A DNA stretch of 31,509 bases from Rhodobacteraceae bacterium UBA1943 (GCA_002336845.1 DDEX01000097.1:1-31509), one strand, 5' to 3'; shown: positions 21,521-31,329, counted from the first letter of the stretch. The notes: generated from the sequence alone by a model not told the origin. Numbers and translations: made by a program.

Positions 21521-23072
21521 TCTGCTCTGCCCCGGTCCGCGTCAGCCGGTAAAACCCATCCGCCGCCAGCGGTTGCCAGCCCCCCACCACCCCGTCAGGC
21601 CAGATCACCCGCACCTCGGCCTGATCCGCCTTGCCCAAACCAAAGTGCTGCCAGCCCAGCGACCCACCGCCATGGCCGCCACCCACCGTCACCTCGCGTC
21701 GTTGCAGATGCGCGCCGGTCCGCAGCTCGATCCAGGCGCCAATGGCATCCCGGTTTGCCCCTTCATCGGCCAGCCACAGCCCGACAAAACCACCTGCATC
21801 CGCCGTGACGTTGCGCCAGACCTTCGGCACCTCTCGCCGGTTCACCACCACCAGATCGGGCAAGCCATCAAGGTTGAAATCCGCCAATGCCGCCCCGCGC
21901 CCGATGCCCATATCGGCCACGCCCGCTTTGTCGCCCATCTCGACAAACTTGCCGTCTGGTCCCTGTACCAACAGATTGTTGGGATCGTTCTGGGCAAAAT
22001 CCGGCATCTGGTCAACATTGCCCTTCGCCACGAACAGGTCATCCAGCCCATCGTTGTTCACATCTGAAAACTCGGCGTGCCAGGCAGTCGAGGGGCGGAT
22101 ATCACCGCCCGTATATGGGCGATGGGCCGTCGCGCCACGGGCAAAGGCAATGTCGTCATAGGTAGGCTTCGGGCCCTCTTTCTGCGCGCCGGGGTTCAGG
22201 GATTGCAGCTTGTTGTCGGCCATGGAGGTCAGGAACAACTCGGTCGTTCCATTGGCATCCAGATCGCGGCTGGCAATGCCCATGCCCCAGATACGCAGCC
22301 GCTTCCAGCCCTCGGCCTCGGTGTAAAGACGCGGCGGCTGGCCGGGGTCAACGTGCCAAAGCTGTTCCTGCCCGCCCTTGTAATACTCGCGGTCGTTCGA
22401 GACCCGCAGATCGGCATGGCCGGTTCCCGACCAGTCAGAAAACAGCATCGACAACGCGCAATAGCTGGGCTTCAACGCCAGCGGCGGGGCAAAACCTGTG
22501 GCCCCCGCAGGACGGTGCAGCCAGTTGTCGGTGCAACTGCCCCAGGGAAAAGCATCCTGCGTGCGATCGATATAGTTGCCCACGGCCAGGGTGGGCCAGG
22601 TGGCACCCTTTTCCCAAGTTGCGGAAAACGCGGTTGACCAGCCGTCGCCGCCGTCAAAGCCCCAATCGGCACTTGCGTCGCGGAACTTGCAGCCCCCCAA
22701 CCCCTTCATCAGCCGGTTCTGCCCTACCCGCATCACCGCCAGATCGGTCAGCCCGTCGCCGTCAATATCCAGTGGCCAGGCACCTGTGACGGCCTCGATC
22801 TCCAGCCCGCTTTCCACCGGCTGAAATCGCAGGTCGCCTCCGATGGCCGAAATGTTGCGGTAAAGACCTGCTTTCCCCTGGCCGCCCGCCAAGAAGACAT
22901 CTTGCTTCAGGTCGCCGTCGCAATCGAACACCGCAACACCGCCGCCCACCATATATTCCCAGTCACCCAGGTAAGGCGTGGTCAGGCCAGCCTCTGGCTC
23001 TGGGCTATAGGTCGGGGTCTGCCCCAAGGCGGGCGTTGCAGCGAAAACCAGAAAGAGCAGCGCCCGCATCAT
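21510..23072 (-). CDS. Secreted CRTAC1-type protein with FG-GAP/VCBS repeats and a C-terminal UnbV/ASPIC domain
   Basis: The 520-residue protein has a signal peptide (MRALLFLVFAATPALGQ) and a chain of beta-propeller repeats with calcium-loop motifs: DCDGDLKQD, DIDGDGLTD, DWSGTGHAD, DLDANGTTE, DVNNDGLDD and DFNLDGLPD. The C-terminal 90 residues carry the ASPIC/UnbV-type region (AIGAWIELRTG, EVTVGGGHGGGSLGWQHFGLG, VRVIWPDG). It is probably periplasmic or secreted; the molecular function of the family is unknown. The start ATG 23072 overlaps the stop of the upstream haloperoxidase-like gene by 4 nt (ATGA), so the two are translationally linked. Confidence 0.85.
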   Translation of the reverse strand: MMRALLFLVFAATPALGQTPTYSPEPEAGLTTPYLGDWEYMVGGGVAVFDCDGDLKQDVFLAGGQGKAGLYRNISAIGGDLRFQPVESGLEIEAVTGAWPLDIDGDGLTDLAVMRVGQNRLMKGLGGCKFRDASADWGFDGGDGWSTAFSATWEKGATWPTLAVGNYIDRTQDAFPWGSCTDNWLHRPAGATGFAPPLALKPSYCALSMLFSDWSGTGHADLRVSNDREYYKGGQEQLWHVDPGQPPRLYTEAEGWKRLRIWGMGIASRDLDANGTTELFLTSMADNKLQSLNPGAQKEGPKPTYDDIAFARGATAHRPYTGGDIRPSTAWHAEFSDVNNDGLDDLFVAKGNVDQMPDFAQNDPNNLLVQGPDGKFVEMGDKAGVADMGIGRGAALADFNLDGLPDLVVVNRREVPKVWRNVTADAGGFVGLWLADEGANRDAIGAWIELRTGAHLQRREVTVGGGHGGGSLGWQHFGLGKADQAEVRVIWPDGVVGGWQPLAADGFYRLTRTGAEQITR

Positions 23073-24394
23073 GTGGCCCTCGTCTTCAGCCGGGCGACAT
23101 GGCCGGCGACGCAGGCCCCCTGCACCAGCCCCTGTTCGATGGCAGATCGGAAATGAATGCCGCCATAAAGGCGCGACAGGGCGGCCTCTTGCGCGGCGGC
23201 GGCAAAGCTGGAAAAGTTGCGGGCGGGCAGGCCATCATCTTCGTGCGTTGCGTCACTAAAGGCAAATTTGTCACCAAAAAGATGCGCCAGAATCCCAGCC
23301 GCCGCACCGGATTGGGTTGAATGCCCCGAGGGGTATTCGGGGAAGGGCGGCGTGTTCAGCAAAGGTTGCCAGGTCTTGTCGATCACGCGGTTGATATAGG
23401 TGACCGGCCGGATCAGGTTATAGTCGAACTTTGTCTTCCAGCAGCAGATGAAGCCATCGGCCATCGAGATTCCCAACAGCGCCAGAGCCTCGACCTGACG
23501 ATCCAGAGAAAGCGAATCACGGTCAGAAATCTGGCGCAGAATCGAGATCCAGTGGCCAGGCGGGGTAGGCGAAAGCATCGGATCATCGGACCAGAACCGC
23601 GCGATGGCTTTTTGCTCGTCGTTCAGGTTGTGCGACGTGTCATAAACCTCTTTCGCCTCGGTATAAAATTCTGATCCGACGACTTCGCTGTAGGGCGGTG
23701 GCGGGGGCAGGCCGCAATCGGCTGCGCCAGCCATGGAAAAGGGGCGAACATTTCCCCAATACGGCAACAGGGGTGCCTGCTGCTGCGCAATCTTGCTGGT
23801 TGGCACCCATTCCCCTGGCTTCGCCTCTTTGACTGCCTGCTGTGGAAAGCCCATGTTTTCAATTTTCGCGCCACCATCGGTGCTGGCCCAAGCCAGCACA
23901 TGGTCTGCCACGGCCTTGCCCCGCGCCGTGCTCGCGTCGGGATGGGGGGCCGAAGCCAGCTTGTCGGTCAGATTGCGCGCCATCGCGGCCATCGCACGTT
24001 GGCCGGTGGGGCCGGTATGGGAAAACAGGCTCTGCACAGCGGAGGAAAGGGCGGTGTGCAGCACAAACGCGGTATCGACGGGGGCGCTGGAGGGCTGCAA
24101 AGGCGGCAAGCCGTTCACCTGACCTGCGAGCGACACCAACCCCTCGGGCCCACCTGCAAGGCATTCCTGCAAGATGACACCCATATAGGCAAAGGCCCGA
24201 CTGGCCACGGGGGGTGAATAGATCGGCGTATGGCGCACCAGCTCCAGTGTCAGCCGATACCAGCTATCCACCACTGCCGTGCCATCGGTCGCCGCCCTGG
24301 CAGCGCGCGCCGACAAAAGGGCGGGTGCGACCACCAGACCTGCCAGCACCTGCCGCCGACCCAGCCGCATTTCGCGCAATTTTTGCGATTGCAT
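23069..24394 (-). CDS. Vanadium-dependent haloperoxidase / PAP2-family protein
   Basis: The 441-residue product carries the vanadate/phosphate-binding triad of this family: K322-x6-R329-P (KFDYNLIRP), P355-SGHS with H358, and S407-R408-LYGGI-H414. These residues bind vanadate in haloperoxidases and phosphate in PAP2 phosphatases. The long N-terminal helical part and the spacing fit the haloperoxidase-like branch. A Tat-like signal, LGRRQVLAGLVVAPALLSA, begins near residue 9. ATG 24394 has GGGAGG about 7 nt upstream; the frame extends to 24439 but that part looks non-coding. Peroxidase activity and substrate cannot be read from sequence. It is the first gene of a two-gene operon with the UnbV-type protein. 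Confidence 0.85.
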   Translation of the reverse strand: MQSQKLREMRLGRRQVLAGLVVAPALLSARAARAATDGTAVVDSWYRLTLELVRHTPIYSPPVASRAFAYMGVILQECLAGGPEGLVSLAGQVNGLPPLQPSSAPVDTAFVLHTALSSAVQSLFSHTGPTGQRAMAAMARNLTDKLASAPHPDASTARGKAVADHVLAWASTDGGAKIENMGFPQQAVKEAKPGEWVPTSKIAQQQAPLLPYWGNVRPFSMAGAADCGLPPPPPYSEVVGSEFYTEAKEVYDTSHNLNDEQKAIARFWSDDPMLSPTPPGHWISILRQISDRDSLSLDRQVEALALLGISMADGFICCWKTKFDYNLIRPVTYINRVIDKTWQPLLNTPPFPEYPSGHSTQSGAAAGILAHLFGDKFAFSDATHEDDGLPARNFSSFAAAAQEAALSRLYGGIHFRSAIEQGLVQGACVAGHVARLKTRAT

Positions 24395-24500
24395 CAGGTT
24401 GCCTCCCCGTCGCCTGTTTGCGCTAGCAGGGAAGCACATCCTCGCCTTGGCGAAAAGATGCCGCTTTGGGGGTATATGGGGAATTCCTGGCTCCCAGCCA

Positions 24501-24529
24501 TTGCCCTTTGCTCAGGCGCAAGCGATAGT
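24501..24529 (+). promoter_or_regulatory. Predicted promoter of tamAB
   Basis: TTGCCC (24501-24506), a 17-nt spacer and GATAGT (24524-24529) lie 27 nt before the tamA start in the divergent gap. The consensus match is moderate. Confidence 0.4.
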
Positions 24530-24555
24530 TTGAACACTGCATCTGGGGGATCAGG

Positions 24556-26376
24556 ATGCCCATGGTCACGATGGGTCGTTGCGGCCCCGTTTTTGCTGGT
24601 TTTCTGGCCCTTGTCTTTGGCGCCGCGCCTGCGCTTGCCTTGCAAGATCTGACATTCCGTGCACCCGGCGCGGACAAGACGCTGGAAGAGGTGCTGCGGG
24701 GCGCCTCGATTCTGCTGGCGTCGAAGGCAGAGGGCAATACCGCGGCGCAAGACCTGTTTGCCGATTCCCAGGCCGAATACGGCAGCCTTTTGAACGCACT
24801 TTATGCGGCCGGTCATTATTCGGCAGTAATCCACGTCTATATCGACGGGCGCGAGGCAGCGGCGATTGCGCCGCTGGATGCGCCCACGCGGATTGACCGG
24901 ATCGAGGTTGTGGTTGAACCCGGCCCGCTGTTTCACCTGTCGCGGGCCAGCGTTCACCCTTTGCCGCGCAAGGCCACATTGCCCGAAGGCTTTGCCCCCG
25001 GACATGCCGCCGAAAGTGGCCTTGTTCTGGAAGCGGTCTCTGCCGGAATTGATGCCTGGCGCGATGTTGGCTACGCCAAGGCGGCGGTCGCGGCGCAGAA
25101 CCTTGAGGCAGATCATCGCAACGCGACCCTTTCGGCCGACGTCACGCTGGACCCTGGCCCCCGCCTGCGATTCGGCCCGCTGACCATCAGCGGCAATCAG
25201 CGGATGCGGACCGAACGTATCCGTGCCATCACCGGCCTGCCCGAAGGCAAGACCTACAGCCCCGAAGAGATCGAACTGGCCAAGGACCGGCTGCGGCGGT
25301 CGGGTGTATTCCGGTCGATCACGCTGGAAGAGGGCGATACGATTGCCCCGCCGGACCTGTTGCCGTTTCATCTGAGCGTGGTCGAGGAAAAGCGGCGGCG
25401 ATATACCTTTGGCGCCGAACTGGCCAGCCCGGACGGCGCCTCGATCACCGCCGGGTGGCTGCACCGCAACCTGTTCGGCGGCGGCGAGCGGCTTTCGATC
25501 GATGGCGAGTTGCGCAATCTGGGCAGCGGCAACAGCGGCACCGATTATGCCCTGAAAGTGGCGCTAAGTCGGCCCGCCACCTTTACCCCTGATACGACGC
25601 TGACCTTTGCCAGTGAAATCGGCCATCTGGACGAAGAGGATTACACAGGTGAGGTATTTACGCTGTCCACCGGCGTGACCCACCGTTTTTCGCGCAGCCT
25701 GACGGGGCGGGCGGCGGTGGAATACACCTATCTGTCGGTATCAGATGTCAGCGCGGACCGGATCTATCGCAACCTCGCCCTGCCGCTGGGCCTGACCTGG
25801 GACCGTCGCAACAGCACCACCGATGCAACGCGCGGCTATTATTTCGACGCCGAGGCCAAACCGTTCCTGGGTTTTGGCATCACGGACAGCGGCGCGCGGT
25901 TCACGCTGGATGCGCGGGGCTATCGCGGTTTTGGCGATCGCGACCGCTTTGTCGTTGCCGCCCGGTTCCAGATGGGGGCGGTCGTCGGCTCCAGCCTGCT
26001 GGGCACGCCGCGCGACTATCTGTTCTATTCGGGCGGCGGCGGCACCGTACGCGGGCAACCCTATCAATCGCTTGGCGTGAACGTATTGCGCAGCGGCACT
26101 AATACGTTCCGCACCGGCGGCACGCATTTCATCGGCGGTTCGCTCGAAGGGCGGGTGCGGGTGACCGAAAAGATCGGCGTTGTCGGCTTTGTCGATGTTG
26201 GCCGGGTGGATGCCTTGGGCTTTTTCGATGATTTCGGTGGCTGGCAGGCCGGGGCCGGTGTGGGCGTGCGCTATGCCACGAGCGTAGGGCCGATCCGGCT
26301 GGATCTGGCGCTGCCGGTTGGCGGCGATACCGGCGATGGATTGCAGATTTATGTGGGTCTGGGGCAGGCATTCTGA
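24556..26376 (+). CDS. tamA: TamA, Omp85-family outer-membrane assembly factor
   Basis: TamA is the outer-membrane half of the translocation and assembly module. The 606-residue protein has a signal peptide (ending FGAAPALA), POTRA-type periplasmic repeats up to about residue 285 (one is LRFGPLTISGNQRMRTERI) and a 16-stranded-type barrel. The barrel contains GWLHRNLFGGGERLSIDGEL and the Omp85 loop-6 signature GGGGTVRGQPYQSLG. The strand pattern at the C-terminus ends in IYVGLGQAF, with a terminal phenylalanine as the barrel-insertion signal. ATG 24556 has GGGGGA 5 nt upstream. Its stop overlaps the tamB start by one base. Confidence 0.92.
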   Translation: MPMVTMGRCGPVFAGFLALVFGAAPALALQDLTFRAPGADKTLEEVLRGASILLASKAEGNTAAQDLFADSQAEYGSLLNALYAAGHYSAVIHVYIDGREAAAIAPLDAPTRIDRIEVVVEPGPLFHLSRASVHPLPRKATLPEGFAPGHAAESGLVLEAVSAGIDAWRDVGYAKAAVAAQNLEADHRNATLSADVTLDPGPRLRFGPLTISGNQRMRTERIRAITGLPEGKTYSPEEIELAKDRLRRSGVFRSITLEEGDTIAPPDLLPFHLSVVEEKRRRYTFGAELASPDGASITAGWLHRNLFGGGERLSIDGELRNLGSGNSGTDYALKVALSRPATFTPDTTLTFASEIGHLDEEDYTGEVFTLSTGVTHRFSRSLTGRAAVEYTYLSVSDVSADRIYRNLALPLGLTWDRRNSTTDATRGYYFDAEAKPFLGFGITDSGARFTLDARGYRGFGDRDRFVVAARFQMGAVVGSSLLGTPRDYLFYSGGGGTVRGQPYQSLGVNVLRSGTNTFRTGGTHFIGGSLEGRVRVTEKIGVVGFVDVGRVDALGFFDDFGGWQAGAGVGVRYATSVGPIRLDLALPVGGDTGDGLQIYVGLGQAF

Positions 26377-29300
26377 TGCGGAAACTTGCAATTGCACTGG
26401 CCTTCATTCCCTTGCCCGCACTGGCGCAAACCCAGGACGACAAGGGCTATCTGACCACGCTGCTGGAAGATAACCTGTCGGGTGCCGGGCGGCAGGTGCT
26501 GATCGACGGGTTCGAGGGTGCCTTGTCGTCACGGGCGCGTATCCGACAGTTGACCATCGCCGATGACGCCGGCGTCTGGCTGACACTGCGCGATGTGGCG
26601 TTGGACTGGAACCGCTCTGCCCTGCTGTCGGGCGAGGTTTCGGTGAACGAGCTTTCGGCGGCGGAAATCGTTCTGGATCGGCTGCCCGGCGGTGACAGCT
26701 CTGCTGCGCCCTCCCCCGAGGCTTCGGGCGGCTTTGCGCTTCCGGAATTGCCGGTGTCTATCGACATCGGCAGGCTGGCGGCCAATCGGATCGTGTTGGG
26801 ACCGACCGTTCTTGGCAGCTCGGTCGAAGGCCGCCTGGCGGCCAGCATTCATCTGGCTGGCGGGCAGGGGAAGGCGCATCTGGACCTGCGGCGCACCGAT
26901 GACGGGCCATCAGGCGCCGTGACGCTGGATGCCGATTATGCCAACGCCTCGCAGGTACTGTCACTGGACCTTTCAGCCTCGGAAGGGGCGGGCGGTATTG
27001 CCGCAAGCCTGCTTGATCTTCCGGGCAAACCGGCCGCAGCAATAACCATCGCCGGGCGGGGCCCGATCAGTGACTATTCGGCGGATATTGCCTTGTCCAC
27101 CGATGGAATCGACCGGCTGGCCGGAACCGTCGCGGTGAAAACCGCGACCGATCGCAGCACAGGTTTCACCGCCAATCTGGCTGGCAATCTTGCTCCGTTG
27201 TTCCTGCCCGATTACGCAGAGTTCTTTGGCGATAAGGTGGCGCTGGATGTTGCAGGCCGCCGCTTTGCCGACGGGCGGCTTGATCTGGACAATCTGGCGT
27301 TAGACGCCAAGGCCCTGCACCTTGCCGGAACACTGGCGGTGGGGGCCAATGGCGTTCCGCGCGCCTTTGATCTGACAGGGCGCATCGCACAGGCCGATGG
27401 CCAGCCGGTGCTGTTGCCACTTACGACCGCACTACCTGTCAGGATCGACAATGCCGACCTGTCGCTGCAATTCGATGCCGCAAAAGGCGAAGGCTGGACG
27501 CTTTCCACCCAAATATCCGGCCTTGACCGGGATGATATGAAGATCGCCCGCCTTGCGCTGGCCGGATCAGGGCGTATTGCCAGCCCGCCGGGCGGCCCGA
27601 TGGTCGGCGCCACGCTGCGGTTTGATGCCGAAGGCGTGGCCCCTACCGATCCTGCGCTGGCCTCGGCACTGGGCGCGCAGGTTTCAGGCGACGGTGTGTT
27701 TACCTGGAGTTCTGCCACAAATGCGCTGGCCTTCCAGAAGCTGACGCTGACGGGCGATGGCTACAGCGCCGATGCAAACGGCAGGATTCAGGGACTATCG
27801 GCTGATCTGGCACTGTCAGGTCGGATTGACGCAAGGGTGGCAAACCTCTCGCGGTTGTCCGGTCTGGCAGGGCGGCCATTGGGCGGTGCCGGGCAGGTGA
27901 CGGTTGCAGGCAGCTACAGCCCGCTGACCGGCGCATTCGATGGCACGGCGATAGTGCAGGGCACCGATCTGTCGGCTGGTATGTCCGAGGTTGACGGACT
28001 GCTGAAGGGGCAATCTCAGGTGAACCTGTCTGCGCGGCGCGACCAGACCGGCACCACCTTGCGCAGCCTGACGCTGCAAGCGACCAGCCTGACCGCCAGC
28101 GCACAAGGCACGATTGCCAGCACCGGCACGACGCTGACCGGCGATGTCAACTTTGCCGACCTGTCGGTCCTGGGCCCGGGCTATGGCGGTGCGCTGACCG
28201 GCAAGGCCACCGTCAACGGCCCGGCGGACAAGCTGGCGCTGACGCTGGAGGCAAAGGGCACCAACCTGCGCACCGGGCAGGCAGAGGCAGACAAGCTGCT
28301 GCGCGGGCAAAGCACCCTCGCCCTGGCGGCGACCGCCAGCGCGGGCAAGCTGGTTCTGGACCGGGCCGACATCACCAACCCGCAGCTTCAGGCCAAGGCG
28401 AACGGTGTTGCCGATGGCGCCAACCAGCGGCTGACCATTGATGCCAAACTGGCCAATCTGGGCCTGTTGCTGCCGGATTTTCCCGGCGCGATGACGGTCT
28501 CGGGCACGATCCTGCAAAGCGCCGCCAGCCTGGAGGTTGACCTGTCCGGCCGGGGCCCGGGCGGCATCGATGCCACCGTCAAGGGCAAGGTCGCGCCTGA
28601 TTTTCGCTCGGCAAACCTGGCGTTGACGGGGCGGGCGCAGGCGGCGCTGGCCAATCCCTTCCTTGCGCCGCGCTCGATTCAGGGCGATCTGAGTTTCGAC
28701 ATGCGGATGAACGGGCCGCTGGCGGTTTCGTCGCTGTCGGGCACCGCCAATCTGGCGCGCGGGCGGTTTTCGGACCCCGGTTTGAAATTCGCGCTGCAAG
28801 ACATCGTTGCGCGGGCCGATGTGACCGGGGGCCAGGCCCGGATCACCGGAACGGTTCCGGTTTCTACCGGCGGGTCGATCGCGGTCGGCGGCACCATCGA
28901 CACCAACGCGCCCTATGCCGGCAATCTGGCGCTGGGGCTGCGCGGGGTCGTGCTGCGCGACCCGGAATTGTATGAAACCCGGCTGAATGGCGATCTGACG
29001 GTGAAAGGCCCGCTGGCGGGCGGTGCGCAAATCTCTGGACGTATCGCCCTGGCCGAGGCCGAGTTGCGCGTGCCCTCGACCGGCTTTGGCGGCGCGGCGG
29101 GGCTGGATGGGCTGCGCCACATCGCAGAGCCTGCCGACGTGCGCGCAACCCGTGTGCGGGCGGGCCTTTTGGGGAATGGCACCTCAACCGGCGGGGCCGG
29201 CGGGGGCAGCCGCCCCTATGGGCTGGATATCACGCTGTCGGCGCCCAACCAGGTCTTCGTGCGCGGCCGGGGCCTTGACGCCGAACTGGGCGGAGAGTTG

Positions 29301-29909
29301 CATCTGGGCGGCACGACGGCGGCGGTTGTGCCTTCGGGGGCGTTCGACCTGATCCGCGGCCGGCTGGACATTCTGGGCAAGCGGCTGGAGCTGACCGAGG
29401 CCCGCCTGCAGATGGAGGGCGAGCTGATCCCCGACATCCATATCGTCGCCTCGACCGAGAATGACGGCATCACCACCGGAATCGAGATCGACGGGCCGGC
29501 AACCAACCCGACCGTCGGCTTCACCTCCAGTCCCGATCTGCCGGACGAGGAAATTCTGGCGCAACTGCTGTTCGGACAAGACCTGCAAAGCCTTTCGGCG
29601 TTTCAGGCCCTGCAGCTGGCCAATGCCGTGGCCACGCTGGCAGGCAAGGGCGGCGGCGGCATTGTGAACAAGCTGCGGCAAGGCTTTGGGCTGGACAATC
29701 TGGATGTCCGCACCTCGACCACCGGGGGCGCAGAGGTGACGGCGGGCAAGTATCTGGGCAAGAACCTTTACAGCGAGTTTTCGGTGAATGATCAGGGCAA
29801 AAGCCAGGTCAACCTGAACCTGGATATCAACAAGTCGATCACCGCCAAGGCCCGCGCGAGTTCGGACGGATCAACCGGCATCGGGATTTTCCTGGAGAAA
29901 GACTACTAG
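26376..29909 (+). CDS. tamB: TamB, AsmA-like inner-membrane protein spanning the periplasm
   Basis: TamB is the large periplasmic partner of TamA and is also implicated in phospholipid transport to the outer membrane. The 1177-residue protein has an N-terminal signal/anchor (MRKLAIALAFIPLPALA), a long beta-helical body rich in repeating L-x-L-x strands, and the conserved C-terminal DUF490 region. In that region GGTTAAVVPSGAFDLIRGRL, SSPDLPDEEILAQLLFGQDL and NLYSEFSVNDQGKSQV are typical. ATG 26376 overlaps the tamA stop. The stop TAG overlaps the stop of the convergent ROK gene within the bases CTAG. Confidence 0.92.
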   Translation: MRKLAIALAFIPLPALAQTQDDKGYLTTLLEDNLSGAGRQVLIDGFEGALSSRARIRQLTIADDAGVWLTLRDVALDWNRSALLSGEVSVNELSAAEIVLDRLPGGDSSAAPSPEASGGFALPELPVSIDIGRLAANRIVLGPTVLGSSVEGRLAASIHLAGGQGKAHLDLRRTDDGPSGAVTLDADYANASQVLSLDLSASEGAGGIAASLLDLPGKPAAAITIAGRGPISDYSADIALSTDGIDRLAGTVAVKTATDRSTGFTANLAGNLAPLFLPDYAEFFGDKVALDVAGRRFADGRLDLDNLALDAKALHLAGTLAVGANGVPRAFDLTGRIAQADGQPVLLPLTTALPVRIDNADLSLQFDAAKGEGWTLSTQISGLDRDDMKIARLALAGSGRIASPPGGPMVGATLRFDAEGVAPTDPALASALGAQVSGDGVFTWSSATNALAFQKLTLTGDGYSADANGRIQGLSADLALSGRIDARVANLSRLSGLAGRPLGGAGQVTVAGSYSPLTGAFDGTAIVQGTDLSAGMSEVDGLLKGQSQVNLSARRDQTGTTLRSLTLQATSLTASAQGTIASTGTTLTGDVNFADLSVLGPGYGGALTGKATVNGPADKLALTLEAKGTNLRTGQAEADKLLRGQSTLALAATASAGKLVLDRADITNPQLQAKANGVADGANQRLTIDAKLANLGLLLPDFPGAMTVSGTILQSAASLEVDLSGRGPGGIDATVKGKVAPDFRSANLALTGRAQAALANPFLAPRSIQGDLSFDMRMNGPLAVSSLSGTANLARGRFSDPGLKFALQDIVARADVTGGQARITGTVPVSTGGSIAVGGTIDTNAPYAGNLALGLRGVVLRDPELYETRLNGDLTVKGPLAGGAQISGRIALAEAELRVPSTGFGGAAGLDGLRHIAEPADVRATRVRAGLLGNGTSTGGAGGGSRPYGLDITLSAPNQVFVRGRGLDAELGGELHLGGTTAAVVPSGAFDLIRGRLDILGKRLELTEARLQMEGELIPDIHIVASTENDGITTGIEIDGPATNPTVGFTSSPDLPDEEILAQLLFGQDLQSLSAFQALQLANAVATLAGKGGGGIVNKLRQGFGLDNLDVRTSTTGGAEVTAGKYLGKNLYSEFSVNDQGKSQVNLNLDINKSITAKARASSDGSTGIGIFLEKDY

Positions 29910-31180
29910 GCCGCCGCCCCGTCGCGCGCCGCGCCCAGGATCGTATCGCTAACGTGATCCAACGCCAGTGCGGCCGCCCCCTGCGCCCAGACCAGATCGC
30001 CCCAGGCGTGAATCTCGATCGGCGGGCGAGGGCGGCCCGTGGCGATGACAAGGCTGTCCATCTCGGCCAGGGTCTCATCGGCGTAAAGATAGTCATAGCG
30101 CATCCGTTCACCCGAAAGGATGATCAGCGCCGGGTCGAACAGGTTGACGACATTGGCCAGACCCACCGCAAGATACCGCCCAGCCCTGCGAAAGATGCTG
30201 CGCGCGGTGGCATTGCCTGCCTTGGCCTGCGCGAACAGGCTTTCCAGCAGAAGTGTCACGCTTTGGTCTTCGCGGTGGGTCCAGTTCAAGGCGGTCGTCG
30301 CCTCGCGCGCAAGGGCATAGTCGGCGACATAGGCCTCCAGACAGCCTCGCTGACCACAGCGGCAAAGCGCCCCGTCAAGCTGCACCTTGGTGTGGCCCAG
30401 CTCCATTCCAACGTTGCGGGCGCCGCGATAGATGCGGTGGTTCATCACAAAGCCCATACCCACGCCGTGTTCGATGGTGACAACGGCAAAATCCGCAAGT
30501 TGCCGCCCGGCGCCGAACCACAATTCGGCCAGCGCAATCAGATTGGCGTCATTGTCGATGGTGACGGGCAGACCCAGCCGGGCGCTGGCGGCGGCGGCAA
30601 AGCTCACCCCCCGCTCGGTCAGGACCGAGGACCACAGCACCACGCCTTCCGCGCAATCGACAAAGCCGGGCACACCGATGCCCAGCGCCGAAAGCTGGCG
30701 GCGCGCCAGACCGGCCTTGGCACACACCCGGGCGAGCAGCTTTTCCACATCATCCAGCAAATCCTGTGTCTGCATTTGCCCCGGCTGACGCGCGACTGAA
30801 TCCTGCGCAACGATATTTCCGGCGAAATCGACAATAACCGCCGTCTGGTCGCGGTCCGACAGCTTCATCCCGGCAACATGGTGCGAATCGGCCCGCACCC
30901 CCAGCGCAACAGCCGGACGGCCGCGGCCGGGATCGGCCTCACGGCTGGCAGAGATTTCCTCGATCAGCCCGGCGGCAATCAGTTCCGAGGTGACGGTGGT
31001 AACAGAGGCCGGGCTGACGGCAAGATCCTTGGCCAGTTGCACCCGCGCAATCTGGCCTGCTGCGCGCACCCGCTCGAAAATCTGCTGGCGCAGCGGTTTT
31101 TGAAGCTCGGCGAAAGGCGAAAACAGCGGCCCCGCCCCCTGCCCCCACTTTTGCTTCGTTTGCCGCGTCAACTGTGTCAT
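29906..31180 (-). CDS. ROK family transcriptional repressor (XylR/NagC-like)
   Basis: The 424-residue regulator has an N-terminal winged helix (about 25-90; ARVQLAKDLAVSPASVTTVTS) and a ROK sugar-kinase-like domain. Seen in the latter are LGIGVPGFVD, TIDNDANLIALAE, VVTIEHGVGMGFV and the zinc-binding G-x-L-C-R-C-G-Q-R-G-C-L-E motif. Such proteins bind sugars and lose DNA affinity. The gene is divergent from a sugar-binding protein gene that looks like xylF, which makes xylose or a similar sugar the likely inducer. The start ATG 31180 has only a weak GGGA site upstream. Confidence 0.9.
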   Translation of the reverse strand: MTQLTRQTKQKWGQGAGPLFSPFAELQKPLRQQIFERVRAAGQIARVQLAKDLAVSPASVTTVTSELIAAGLIEEISASREADPGRGRPAVALGVRADSHHVAGMKLSDRDQTAVIVDFAGNIVAQDSVARQPGQMQTQDLLDDVEKLLARVCAKAGLARRQLSALGIGVPGFVDCAEGVVLWSSVLTERGVSFAAAASARLGLPVTIDNDANLIALAELWFGAGRQLADFAVVTIEHGVGMGFVMNHRIYRGARNVGMELGHTKVQLDGALCRCGQRGCLEAYVADYALAREATTALNWTHREDQSVTLLLESLFAQAKAGNATARSIFRRAGRYLAVGLANVVNLFDPALIILSGERMRYDYLYADETLAEMDSLVIATGRPRPPIEIHAWGDLVWAQGAAALALDHVSDTILGAARDGAAA

Positions 31181-31196
31181 TTATTCCCGTCGTGAA

Positions 31197-31206
31197 GTAA
31201 TATTAC
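31197..31206. promoter_or_regulatory. Perfect palindrome GTAATATTAC, candidate operator
   Basis: The divergent gap holds a perfect 10-bp palindrome 17 nt from the ROK regulator start. Near it are another perfect palindrome, CTGCATTGCAG, and two direct repeats, GATTTCTGC and GATTTTCTGC. ROK repressors often bind AT-rich inverted repeats, so these are operator candidates for self-regulation and for the sugar transport genes. The assignment is inference. Confidence 0.35.
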
Positions 31207-31300
31207 CCCAGATTTCTGCGTTATCGACATGATTTTCTGCATTGCAGCGCGATACTTGTCGAAAATTGCGTCACATCCAGAGTGCGCCAGTAGTTTTATT

Positions 31301-31329
31301 TTGACAACTGAAATTATTCGGCGCATTTT
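31301..31329 (+). promoter_or_regulatory. Predicted promoter of the sugar ABC transporter operon
   Basis: A perfect -35 hexamer TTGACA (31301-31306), a 17-nt spacer and CATTTT (31324-31329) precede the binding-protein gene by 64 nt. The -10 match is poor, which fits a regulated promoter. Confidence 0.55.
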
